Shown here: in pieces, positions 8,286 to 15,914 of the stretch
How positions within the stretch are numbered: the first letter of the stretch is position 1
Layout of the letters: each line of letters opens with the position of its first letter
Assembly: GCF_003149045.1 (NCBI RefSeq)
Contig: NZ_QGDU01000029.1
Coordinates: 1-47,031, forward strand
Direction: 5' to 3'
Origin: Fibrobacter sp. UWR4
GTDB lineage: Bacteria > Fibrobacterota > Fibrobacteria > Fibrobacterales > Fibrobacteraceae
Length of the DNA: 47,031 bases
Position numbers and translations under genes: made by a program
Notes under the pieces: generated by a model
Seen by the model: only the letters and a program-made list of their open reading frames with translations
What the model was told of the DNA's origin: nothing
The model's database searches: none

Positions 8286-8675
8286 CTAGACTTCTTCGGC
8301 GGAGACTTCGGAATCGTCGGACTTGACCGCGATCATCACGTCCTTGTCTTCGGATTCCAGCTTGGCGTTGACGCCTTCGACGATTGCTTCAAGGGAGTTG
8401 ATCTTGTCCTTGATGTCGTTGCTGAACTTGAAGGAAGGAACCATGCGTTCTTCGATCATGACGGTTTCGCCAGTACGGGGATTGCGGGCCGGACGGGACT
8501 TGCGGGGCTTGCAACTGAAGGTACCGAAACCACGGATTTCGATAGTGTTGCCTTCGATCAGTTTTTCGCCCACCAGGTCGAGGAACTGTTCGATGACGGT
8601 CTTGATATCGTTACGCACAAATCCGGTGGACTTGGCGATTTCTTGAATAAGCGATTGTTTAGTTATATTTGCCAC
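8286..8675 (-). CDS. HU/IHF-family DNA-binding protein
   Basis: This is a nucleoid-associated protein that binds and bends DNA as a dimer. Residues 1-95 hold the full HU fold: the ANITKQSLIQEIAKSTG start, then IEIRGFGTFSCKPRKSRPAR and NPRTGETVMIEERMVPSFK, the DNA-binding arm. A further Ser/Asp/Glu-rich tail of about 30 residues is unusual, since HU proteins are normally about 90 residues. The start codon is GTG at 8673-8675. No Shine-Dalgarno is present, and TATATT lies 6 bases upstream, so the mRNA may be leaderless. After the stop, a shifted frame continues with plausible protein sequence to 8230 (see findings). Confidence 0.88.
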   Translation of the reverse strand: MANITKQSLIQEIAKSTGFVRNDIKTVIEQFLDLVGEKLIEGNTIEIRGFGTFSCKPRKSRPARNPRTGETVMIEERMVPSFKFSNDIKDKINSLEAIVEGVNAKLESEDKDVMIAVKSDDSEVSAEEV

Positions 8676-8681
8676 GCCGTA

Positions 8682-8687
8682 AATATA
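8682..8687 (-). promoter_or_regulatory. Putative -10 element for leaderless HU mRNA
   Basis: On the minus strand TATATT is followed by 6 bases (TACGGC) and then the GTG start of the HU gene. Confidence 0.45.
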
Positions 8688-8780
8688 GGTTTATCAATGA
8701 GTTAGCGTATATGTGGCTGCGAAATTAAATAAATTTTTCGGGCACACTTTGCGAACTTTTTGTGGATAATTGTTGTTAAT

Positions 8781-9950
8781 ATGTTGAAAGATGTTGAAAG
8801 TTTAAAACCGGCTGTTAAGTCCTTCAAACTTAGGGACTTAGAAGTGTTCCCCAACACCATTTTGAGCCCCATGGACGGGGTGACGGACGCTCCTTTCCGC
8901 CGTTTGTGCCGAGTTTTGTCCGGAAACCGCATGGGACTGTTGGTATCTGAGTTCGTTCCTACCAATGCGGATGAGGTTTTCTGCCTTACAGGCCATAAAC
9001 AGCTGAAATTCTACCCGGAAGAGAAGCCTTTTGGCATCCAGATTTTCGGCTGCTATCCCGATAAGATGGCTGCGGCGGCAAAAAAGATCGCTGACGGCCT
9101 CCATCCTGACTATATAGAGGTGAATGCGGGCTGTCCGGCCCCCAAGGTGGCGGGCAAGGGGAGCGGTTCCGGTTTGCTTCGGGATTTGCCCCGCCTGCAG
9201 GAGATTTTGCACGACGTGCGTGCTGCGCTGGATACTTGCGAAGTGAATATTCCGCTGACTCTCAAGTGCCGTATTGGCTGGGATGATGAGTCCATCAACG
9301 TCTTGGAAACCCTGAAAATTGCCGAGGGTGAAGGCGTGGAACTTCTGGTGGTTCACGGACGCACCCGCCTGCAGGGCTACAACGGCCTGGCCAACTGGGA
9401 CTGGATCGGGAAGGTGGCTACTGCCGCTAGGATTCCCGTGGTAGGTAACGGCGACGTGAACAGCGTGGAATGCGCCCTGGAACGCATCAACACCTATGGC
9501 GTCGCTGGCGTGAGCATCGGCCGCGGTGCCATGCACAACCCCTGGATTTTCGGACAGATCGCCGACGCCTGGGAAGGTAAGCCCGCCCACATCATTACCG
9601 CCGAAGAGGCTCTGGACGTGTTCTCCATCTACTACAAGTTCCTGGATGAAGAAGGCCGCACGGAAATGGGTGCCATGGGCCGCCTAAAACAGCTGGCCGC
9701 ACGACTTTGCAAAGGTTTTGTGGATGATTTAGGGGACAGGGGACAGGGGACAGGGGATAGTTTGTCTGCAGCCATGGAAGTCCGTCAGACTTTGCTCACC
9801 GCCCAGACTCCCGAGGAATTTTTCGAACGCAAGGAAAAGCTGAAAAATGGCATCGCCAAGAGCCTGCGCTACGAACCTAACCGCCTGGTAAATCTGAACG
9901 GCGCCAAGGATAACACCCTGGTTTTCGGAAATCGCTACGAGAATCGGTAA
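8781..9950 (+). CDS. dus: tRNA-dihydrouridine synthase (Dus family)
   Basis: This FMN enzyme reduces uridines in tRNA D-loops. The TIM barrel runs from ILSPMDGVTDAPFRRL, the FMN-binding start. The catalytic Cys is in VNAGCPAPKVAGKGSGSGLL. LVVHGRTRLQGYNG, VVGNGDVNS and GVSIGRGAMHNPWIF follow, all family landmarks. From the ATG at 8781 it has 389 residues, somewhat longer than usual; an in-frame TTG at 8760 is less likely. A heptanucleotide repeat inside the gene (9731-9758) encodes the odd segment GDRGQGTGDS near residue 320, between the barrel and the helical C-terminal domain. Which uridine is modified cannot be told; the Cys context looks DusB-like. Confidence 0.9.
   Translation: MLKDVESLKPAVKSFKLRDLEVFPNTILSPMDGVTDAPFRRLCRVLSGNRMGLLVSEFVPTNADEVFCLTGHKQLKFYPEEKPFGIQIFGCYPDKMAAAAKKIADGLHPDYIEVNAGCPAPKVAGKGSGSGLLRDLPRLQEILHDVRAALDTCEVNIPLTLKCRIGWDDESINVLETLKIAEGEGVELLVVHGRTRLQGYNGLANWDWIGKVATAARIPVVGNGDVNSVECALERINTYGVAGVSIGRGAMHNPWIFGQIADAWEGKPAHIITAEEALDVFSIYYKFLDEEGRTEMGAMGRLKQLAARLCKGFVDDLGDRGQGTGDSLSAAMEVRQTLLTAQTPEEFFERKEKLKNGIAKSLRYEPNRLVNLNGAKDNTLVFGNRYENR
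9731..9758 (+). repeat. Heptanucleotide tandem repeat (AGGGGAC)4 inside dus
   Basis: There are four tandem copies of AGGGGAC, the last ending in T. The unit is not a multiple of three, so gain or loss of one copy would shift the dus reading frame around residue 320. Confidence 0.9.
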
Positions 9951-10037
9951 TTTTAGAATAGCAAGTTCCTGTACAGATTGTTGTCTAAAGACTACGGTTT
10001 ACCTATGGGGCGGCTAGCCCTTCACGCGCTTTTGATT

Positions 10038-10071
10038 TATATTCATAGATGACGGTTTGGTGTACTGTCAT
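10038..10071 (+). promoter_or_regulatory. Putative promoter and leader inverted repeat of pectate lyase gene
   Basis: A TATATT -10-like box lies at 10038-10043. An inverted repeat follows: ATGACGGT (10049-10056) and ACTGTCAT (10064-10071), 7 of 8 positions complementary. It sits in the short leader just before the GGAG at 10073-10076. It could be an operator or an mRNA hairpin. No clear -35 is seen. Confidence 0.35.
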
Positions 10072-10082
10072 TGGAGTTTTGT

Positions 10083-12602
10083 ATGGGATTTAAATCATGG
10101 GTGTTTGGTCTCGGGCTCGTTTCTATTGCGGGTTCCGTTTTTGCTGCTGATGCTGTAAAGGCTTTTCCGGAGGCGCTTGGCTTTGGCGAGTTCGTTACAG
10201 GTGGCCGCGGCGGCACTGTTTACCACGTAACCAATTTGAACGATTCTGGCGAGGGTTCTTTCCGTGATGCTGTAAGCGCGCCCAACCGCATTGTGGTTTT
10301 TGATGTAGGTGGCATCATCAACATTAAAACAGCTGTTTCGGTCAAGAGCAACATTACTATTGCTGGCCAGACGGCTCCTGGCGAAGGCATCGCCATTCAC
10401 GGCGGTAAGGTTTCTACGGGCAAACAGTCCAACATCATTATCCGCTACCTGCGAATTCGACCCGGCGAAAAGACTGCGTCCAACAACGATGACGCCCTGA
10501 ACCTTTACGATTCCAAGAACATCATCGTGGACCATTGCTCCATTGAACTTGCTCCCTGGAATAACTTTGGCGGCAGTTCCGATAACGCAAATTACCGCAT
10601 TACCGGCGTTACAGTGCAGAATACATTGGTGGCGAATCCTATTTATCAGCAGTTCGGTGCTCATATTGAATCGGTGGACGGCACCTGGGCTTGGTATTAT
10701 AACGCTTTCATCAATACCCACAATCGTAATCCCCTGGATAAAATCAACGACGTTTTCGTGAACAACGTCCTCTATAACTTTGAAGCGGGTTACACCACCC
10801 ACACCTCCACTCATTTCAAGCACGATATCGTAAACAACTACTTTGTGTATGGCCCCAAGGGGAGCAATCCCTGGTTCCAGGTGGATAAGAACCAAAGTAT
10901 TTACGCCAGCGGCAACATGATCGACACCAACCGCGACGGTGTCTTGAACGGCGGGGCTTCCAACATTTACTATTACCAGGGCCCGGGCGAGGAACTGAAG
11001 GAACCCTGGAACGAGATGACCAACAAGAATCCGGTTTATAGCGCGGCAACCGCCTGGCGCTTGGTGAATTCCCAGTCCGGCGTTTTGCCCTACGATGACA
11101 TTGATTCCTTGATTTGGTACCAGGCAAGTACCTTGGGCAAGGAGGGGGCCTTGGTCAAATCCGTTGGCGCTATGGGCCTAACGAAAAATGATGGCTGGGG
11201 CGAAGTCATCGCCGGCAAGCCCGAAGTGGATACCGATAAGGATGGCATGCCTGACTACTTTGAAGGAGCCATGGGCTTTAACATAGGCAAGGATGATGCC
11301 ATGGTCATCGGTAGCGATGGTTATGCCAACATCGAAAAGTACATCAACTGGCTTGGGGCTATGCACACCCGCGTGCTGAAGAACGGCTCTGTCGATTTTG
11401 ACCTGCGATCCATTACCAAGGGCTTTCTGCCTGTGGCTCCCAAGTACAGCGTCATGAGTTTGGAAAACGGATCAGTCACGCTGCTGGACGATGGTTACAC
11501 TGCACGCTTTACGCCTAACCCGGGATTTATGGGGCTGACCGCCTTTAAATACACCGTCAAGGGCAATGACGGAACGGAATACACCGGACGGGTGGAAGTT
11601 CTCGTAGAAAATAGCGACTTGACTGCGGGTCCTTCTTTGGTGGTGCAGTCTGGAAGCATGAACCAGCAACTGTTCAAGGGCGAAGCCCTGAAGGACATTG
11701 TTCTTGCTTACGGCGAATGCGGTGGTGCCCAGGCCATGGACCTTCCCGACGGAATCAAGGCCACGGTGGATGCAACTGCAAAGACAATTACCTTGAGCGG
11801 AACGCCCATTCAGACCGGCCTTCAGAAGTTCTCTGTGAAGACGATTGACGATGGTGGCGAAACCGTTGTGGTGGAAGGCTCCGTTAATGTGCAGTTTAAC
11901 GCAGAACTTGTTGCCGATGCAAAGGTTGTTAGTGGCGTGAATGCGGCATACCCCAATGACGCTCACGGTGTTTACGAGGAAACCAACGCCGGTTGGCGCG
12001 ATGAAGGCTACTACAACTTCTCCAACATTGCAGAAAGCTATGGCGTGTGGAATCTGGTTGCCGAAAAGGGTAAGGCCGGAGTTGTCGTGACATTCCGATT
12101 TGCAAATGGCGGTAAGGCGGCCCGCCCCATGGAACTGTTCATCAACGACGTAAATTACGGGATTATCGAATTTCCGCCTACCGGAGCATGGACGACCTGG
12201 GATAGCGTTTCCGTGAAGGCGGATCTTGTGACCAAGGGCAATGTGCTGAAGCTGCAATCCCTCAGTACCGATGGCGGCCCCAATATGGACCAGATTGGTT
12301 TTGATATTGCGGGCGTCAAGCAAACTGCCAATGAAATCATCGTGGAAAAGGGTGACCAGAGCGATACACAGGCTATTGCCACCACTGTTCCCCTGACCCA
12401 CGCAGCCGTGGCAACCTTCGACTTGAATCGCGGTATTCTGCATGCGACTCGTGATGGCTTTGCTACAGTTGCAGTGTACAACATGTCAGGCCGATTGGTT
12501 GGAAAATTCAGCGGTAAAGTTCATACGGGATACAACAAACTGAACATCCAGAAAAACAAGCTACCGAAGGGACATTACGAAATCCGCGTGAATTTCCAGT
12601 AG
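10083..12602 (+). CDS. Secreted pectate lyase (PL1-like) with Ig-like, CBM and sorting-type C-terminal domains
   Basis: This 839-residue exported enzyme would cleave pectate by beta-elimination. Domains in order: a signal peptide ending AGSVFAADA; a right-handed beta-helix PL1-type domain at about 25-380 (GFGEFVTGGRGGTVYHVTNL, RIVVFDVGGII, NIIIRYLRIRPG, KNIIVDHCSIE); an EF-hand-like DTDKDGMPDYFEG at about 382; a cadherin-like domain at about 435-510; an Ig-like domain at about 515-605; a CBM35/CBM6-like sandwich at about 615-755; and a C-terminal tail (VAVYNMSGRLVGKF, then LPKGHYEIRV) resembling type IX secretion sorting domains. The ATG at 10083 has GGAG 6 bases upstream. It converges on a GH43 gene across one terminator. 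The catalytic Arg was not mapped. Confidence 0.85.
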   Translation: MGFKSWVFGLGLVSIAGSVFAADAVKAFPEALGFGEFVTGGRGGTVYHVTNLNDSGEGSFRDAVSAPNRIVVFDVGGIINIKTAVSVKSNITIAGQTAPGEGIAIHGGKVSTGKQSNIIIRYLRIRPGEKTASNNDDALNLYDSKNIIVDHCSIELAPWNNFGGSSDNANYRITGVTVQNTLVANPIYQQFGAHIESVDGTWAWYYNAFINTHNRNPLDKINDVFVNNVLYNFEAGYTTHTSTHFKHDIVNNYFVYGPKGSNPWFQVDKNQSIYASGNMIDTNRDGVLNGGASNIYYYQGPGEELKEPWNEMTNKNPVYSAATAWRLVNSQSGVLPYDDIDSLIWYQASTLGKEGALVKSVGAMGLTKNDGWGEVIAGKPEVDTDKDGMPDYFEGAMGFNIGKDDAMVIGSDGYANIEKYINWLGAMHTRVLKNGSVDFDLRSITKGFLPVAPKYSVMSLENGSVTLLDDGYTARFTPNPGFMGLTAFKYTVKGNDGTEYTGRVEVLVENSDLTAGPSLVVQSGSMNQQLFKGEALKDIVLAYGECGGAQAMDLPDGIKATVDATAKTITLSGTPIQTGLQKFSVKTIDDGGETVVVEGSVNVQFNAELVADAKVVSGVNAAYPNDAHGVYEETNAGWRDEGYYNFSNIAESYGVWNLVAEKGKAGVVVTFRFANGGKAARPMELFINDVNYGIIEFPPTGAWTTWDSVSVKADLVTKGNVLKLQSLSTDGGPNMDQIGFDIAGVKQTANEIIVEKGDQSDTQAIATTVPLTHAAVATFDLNRGILHATRDGFATVAVYNMSGRLVGKFSGKVHTGYNKLNIQKNKLPKGHYEIRVNFQ

Positions 12603-12642
12603 TATGCTAGAAGAAATCGTTTAAGTGATCGTTTGAAATTAA

Positions 12643-12679
12643 AAAAGAGTAATTTGCAAAAAATGCAAATTACTCTTTT
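12643..12679. terminator. Strong bidirectional terminator between pectate lyase and GH43 genes
   Basis: There is a 16-bp perfect stem: AAAAGAGTAATTTGCA at 12643-12658 pairs with 12664-12679 around an AAAAA loop. It ends in a T run in both directions and serves two convergent genes. Confidence 0.9.
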
Positions 12680-12715
12680 CTTATTCTACCAGAATCTGTA
12701 GGAAATTTTGAGCAA

Positions 12716-14776
12716 CTAGTTCGCGAACTGCCAGGTATCGAACTGCACATCACCCTTGATTATCAAGTAGACGGTGTGAACGCCGCTTGTTATGCCACTG
12801 CACTTTGCTTCCAGTTCCTGCCAGTCGCTTGCAGAACTGTTGACTGTGGCAACGTTTGCACCATCCCGTTTATCAAGACGGAGAGTTACAGAACCCTTGC
12901 CCTTCACCAAAGCCTTCAGAGTTTTTGCACTGCTGAAATTTACATTACGAACTTCGATGATGCCTTCTGTAGGTGCGGGACCGTCCTTGCTGGGAGTACC
13001 GATTGTAGCCACCATGTGGCCCGGTTCCTCTGTCTGTACGTAGCGAATGCCCAAGGTAGCCGCAGCTGTTGATGCCTGCTGCACAATATAGGGGTCAAGA
13101 TTCTTGATAGCCTTTACGCCCTTGTAAGTCGGCTTAGCTTCCTTGATGACAACCTTTGCTTCGTCCACCTCGATTTCGTCAACCAAGATGCTGCGGAAAC
13201 CGCCATGGGAACCGATGGAAGCCTCAAGAATTGCTGCCTGATAGAACAGATACCACTTGTCCTGATACTTATGGAGATGGGTGTGGTTGTTGCCGTAGGT
13301 CATGCCATTTTCACCCATGTTCTTGAAGTAGTTTCCGCCGTAGGTCCAGGAATCGGGATTCAGCGGCTCGGTGCTGGTAAAGTAATTCATGCTGCAGGCA
13401 GTTGGCGCCTCGCCACCCCAATCCCAGGGCGTATGGTCATCCCAGTTGTTGTTGAAGGTGTACACGTACTTGCCGTTAATATAATTGAGCTCATTAGCCT
13501 CGAAATGGAACGGGGACGGAAGCTTGACCGGATCCCCATCGAGAGAGTGCAGATCTGGTTTGAGCTTGGCGATCCAGCCTTGACCATTACCAAACGAAAG
13601 CCATCCATCACCATTGTCGTCAATTACTGCACCTGGGTCAAATATGGAGCCGCTGCCCTTTACAACAGGATGGTCGCCATCGATAAGGCTCTTGCTCAAA
13701 GGAGATGTCCACGGGCCTACCGGAGACTTTGCCTGGATAACACCGGTGCCAAAACCGCTATTGGAGAAATAGAGGGAGAAGAGGGTGCTGCCATCGGCCT
13801 GTTCCTTGCTGATGATGCTTGGTGCCCATGAAGCCATAATCCAGGGAGCCACCTCGCCGACAGGAATCAACCCGTGGTAAGTCCAGTTGACCATATCGTC
13901 GGTGGACATCATTACCAAAGTTTTGATCTTCTCGTAAGTATTGCTGACGCCTTCTTCGTACTGCTGATGGTCATTGGTTCCATACACATAGAGGCGTCCC
14001 TTGTGTTCAATGGCGGTCGGGTCTGCGCAGTACTGGAAATCCAGAATAGGGTTGCCATTGCCCACGCCCAGTTTTGGGGACTTCACTGGCATCTTGCTTA
14101 CTGTGCCGTCAGAGTCCTTTGCGCGGATAATGATTTTACCGAAATTAATGGTCGCTGCATCACTAGGTGTGTTGGGGCTTACGACCAGTGCCAAGCTAAC
14201 GAGAGTTTTGCCCGGTTCAAAGGTCAACGCAAAACTTTTTGCACCGCTAGAGATTCTTTCCGTTGTCTTGGTTTCGTCGCTGTAGGTTGCGATTACGTCA
14301 ATATTGTCGTATTCGACGGCCTTGGTAAAAGCTATCTCAACCTTTGTGAAAACGTCCGTATCCAGATCGTGAATATCCCAATAGTTGTTGGCGTATTGCT
14401 TGTAGGTAAAGCTATTGTTAGTTGTGTCCTTTTCGCCGCCGCCGCCAAACCAGTCCACGATGATATCTTCAATAGTGAGAGCGATATCGTACTTCGCCAC
14501 GTTCTTTATGCCATCATCCTTGTCGAGAGGGTCGCTTGGCTGCTCTTGAGAGACGCTGTCCTTAGGCTGAATAGGATTGAGGGAATCCTTGGGCTGTTCC
14601 GGATTAGTAATATCACCGGAATCATCTCCAGGTAGTTCCTGGTCAAGTGAGTCGCTGGGCTGTTCCAGAGTGGGGTCGTCATCAAGGTTCTTGTTTACGG
14701 AATCATCGTCTCCGCATGACATTACCATGGACGAAACGGACACAAGCGTTGCCGCAAGAAAGATTTTCTTATTCAT
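12716..14776 (-). CDS. GH43-family lipoprotein with C-terminal CBM6-like domain
   Basis: This is probably an arabinofuranosidase or xylosidase acting on plant hemicellulose side chains. The 686 residues begin with a lipoprotein signal (MNKKIFLAATLVSVSSMVMSC) and a Pro/Ser/Asp-rich repeat linker (variants of EQPSDSLD and PKDSL, about 30-90). A beta domain follows, then the five-bladed GH43 propeller from about 240. Candidate catalytic acids are the Asp in FQYCADPTAI (base), the Asp in IFDPGAVIDDNG and the Glu in HFEANELNYINGKYVYTFN (acid). A CBM6-like module occupies about 560-686. The ATG at 14776 is chosen because it gives the lipoprotein signal; a GTG at 14803 is open upstream. Exact substrate specificity is not readable. 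Confidence 0.83.
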   Translation of the reverse strand: MNKKIFLAATLVSVSSMVMSCGDDDSVNKNLDDDPTLEQPSDSLDQELPGDDSGDITNPEQPKDSLNPIQPKDSVSQEQPSDPLDKDDGIKNVAKYDIALTIEDIIVDWFGGGGEKDTTNNSFTYKQYANNYWDIHDLDTDVFTKVEIAFTKAVEYDNIDVIATYSDETKTTERISSGAKSFALTFEPGKTLVSLALVVSPNTPSDAATINFGKIIIRAKDSDGTVSKMPVKSPKLGVGNGNPILDFQYCADPTAIEHKGRLYVYGTNDHQQYEEGVSNTYEKIKTLVMMSTDDMVNWTYHGLIPVGEVAPWIMASWAPSIISKEQADGSTLFSLYFSNSGFGTGVIQAKSPVGPWTSPLSKSLIDGDHPVVKGSGSIFDPGAVIDDNGDGWLSFGNGQGWIAKLKPDLHSLDGDPVKLPSPFHFEANELNYINGKYVYTFNNNWDDHTPWDWGGEAPTACSMNYFTSTEPLNPDSWTYGGNYFKNMGENGMTYGNNHTHLHKYQDKWYLFYQAAILEASIGSHGGFRSILVDEIEVDEAKVVIKEAKPTYKGVKAIKNLDPYIVQQASTAAATLGIRYVQTEEPGHMVATIGTPSKDGPAPTEGIIEVRNVNFSSAKTLKALVKGKGSVTLRLDKRDGANVATVNSSASDWQELEAKCSGITSGVHTVYLIIKGDVQFDTWQFAN

Positions 14777-14956
14777 ATTCGCACCCAATGTTTCAATAAT
14801 CACCTCTTATGAAAATACGCTAAATCCATAGGTTGTGAAAATATGGAGGGTGGAACCTCAAATGTTTCGTTGAGAATTTCTAAACGCTTTGCAACAACGT
14901 AAAAAACGGAATCTTACACAACGAGACTGTTCTCGTTCGATATTTTTTCTAACATG

Positions 14957-15066
14957 AACTTGTTGGAAATTCCGACAAGTTGCATTTTATGAGTTTTCTA
15001 AATATCGGTAAAAATTTAACTTTTACCGACAAATGTATTGACGGAGCTAAGGTTTTCGTTTATATT
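14957..15066 (+). promoter_or_regulatory. Sigma-70-type promoter with two inverted repeats upstream of the AbiEi-like gene
   Basis: TTGACG (15038-15043), a 17-base spacer and TATATT (15061-15066) form a near-consensus promoter. Just upstream is CGGTAAAA (15006-15013) with TTTTACCG (15021-15028), an 8-bp inverted repeat. A near-palindrome of 25 bases lies further up (14957-14981, arms AACTTGT and ACAAGTT). AbiEi antitoxins bind inverted repeats in their own promoters, so both are candidate operators. The rest of the gap from 14777 is AT-rich, with no gene seen. Confidence 0.55.
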
Positions 15067-15086
15067 TTGAACGCGTAGAGAAAAAT

Positions 15087-15647
15087 ATGGCGAACGAATA
15101 TAAAGTTGTAAAAACGTATAGTGCATGCCTAAGAGAGTGTGGTAGCCAGTATCAGGTGCAAAGGGCTGTCGAAACAGGTTCGCTCTTTAAAGTTGAGGAG
15201 GGCGTTTATGCTGCAGAGCCGAATGTCCCCGAGATTGCCTTGATTTCTGCGAAGTATCCCAATGCGATTATTGCAGGGGAGTATGCGTTTTATTATCACG
15301 GGTTTACCGATGTGATTCCGGAAAAGTACAGTATGGCGACAAAGTCAAAGGCTGCGAAAATCTCGGACCCCCGCGTGTTTCAAATTTATGTTCGTGATGA
15401 TTTGCTGGAACTAGGAGCCCAGACGCAGTCTGTTGATGGCTACGAGTTCAGAATCTATGATCGCGAACGGATGTTAATCGAATTGCTGCGTAATAAGAAC
15501 ACCATGCCATACGATCTGTATAAGGAAATCTTGCTGAAGTATCGTGGGCTGGTCAATTCTCTTGAGCTGTGGCGTATTCAGGAATATGCAGAAAAGTTTC
15601 CTAAAAGCAAGATGATCAAAAAAGCCCTTGATGAAGAGGTTTTGTGA
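15087..15647 (+). CDS. AbiEi-like antitoxin/transcriptional regulator (type IV toxin-antitoxin)
   Basis: The 186-residue protein has the AbiEi layout. An N-terminal winged-helix part carries the VKTYSACLRECGSQYQVQRAVETGSLF and VEEGVYAAEP pattern. The C-terminal domain includes ALISAKYPNAIIAGEYAFYYHG, then YEFRIYDRERMLIELLRNK and DLYKEILLKYRGLVN. In complete systems it represses its own promoter and antagonises the AbiEii nucleotidyltransferase. Here its stop overlaps a GTG by 4 bases (GTGA, 15644-15647), the usual coupling to the toxin gene, but that second frame ends after 31 codons. It is therefore an antitoxin left without a full toxin next to it. A strong promoter precedes it. Confidence 0.75.
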   Translation: MANEYKVVKTYSACLRECGSQYQVQRAVETGSLFKVEEGVYAAEPNVPEIALISAKYPNAIIAGEYAFYYHGFTDVIPEKYSMATKSKAAKISDPRVFQIYVRDDLLELGAQTQSVDGYEFRIYDRERMLIELLRNKNTMPYDLYKEILLKYRGLVNSLELWRIQEYAEKFPKSKMIKKALDEEVL

Positions 15648-15739
15648 TTCTTAACTTCAAAGAAATGATTGCTTCCTATCTTGTGTTACAATTGATTAAG
15701 ACCCATTTAAACCCCTCGAATTCAATGGGTTTAACGTGA
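15644..15739 (+). pseudogene. Stump of the expected AbiEii-like partner gene
   Basis: A GTG at 15644 overlaps the antitoxin stop (GTGA). It opens a 31-codon frame starting MILNFKEMIASYLVLQL before TGA at 15737-15739. The position and 4-base overlap are those of the toxin in AbiEi-AbiEii pairs. The nucleotidyltransferase motifs (GGT, DxD) are absent, so at most the first residues survive. The frame ends inside an inverted repeat (TTAAACCC/GGGTTTAA, 15707-15734). Calling it a remnant is inference from position; the 31 residues are too few to prove homology. Confidence 0.45.
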
Positions 15740-15911
15740 TTTTAGAACGCGTCAAGAATTTGTTAATATAACGGAAATCAGTAACATTGCGATAAATCTT
15801 CATAAAGTTGTCAAATTCGACCACTTTAAATATGGCGAATTCGCTATATTTATTACAAACGCAATATCTTTATAGTTTCCATTAATAGGGGTCGAATTCG
15901 ACCCCTTTAAA
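15701..15911. repeat. Cluster of palindromes centred on GAATTC
   Basis: This gap after the antitoxin holds a 20-base perfect palindrome AGGGGTCGAATTCGACCCCT (15887-15906). It also has a 24-base near-palindrome at 15828-15851 (core GGCGAATTCGCT) and a hairpin around CGAATTC at 15701-15734. A 16-base direct repeat, ATTCGACCACTTTAAA (15815-15830), recurs with one change at 15896-15911. The last palindrome lies directly after the stop of the RhuM-PLD gene and may act as its terminator. No gene is seen here. Confidence 0.7.
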
Positions 15912-15914
15912 ACT

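Noticed and set aside
8760-8780. Upstream TTG start for the dus gene
   Set aside because: The ATG at 8781 gives the normal N-terminus and the upstream codons add nothing recognisable.
15701-15911. Insertion sequence between the antitoxin and the RhuM-PLD gene
   Set aside because: Palindromes are present, but there is no transposase and no matching terminal repeats with target duplication.
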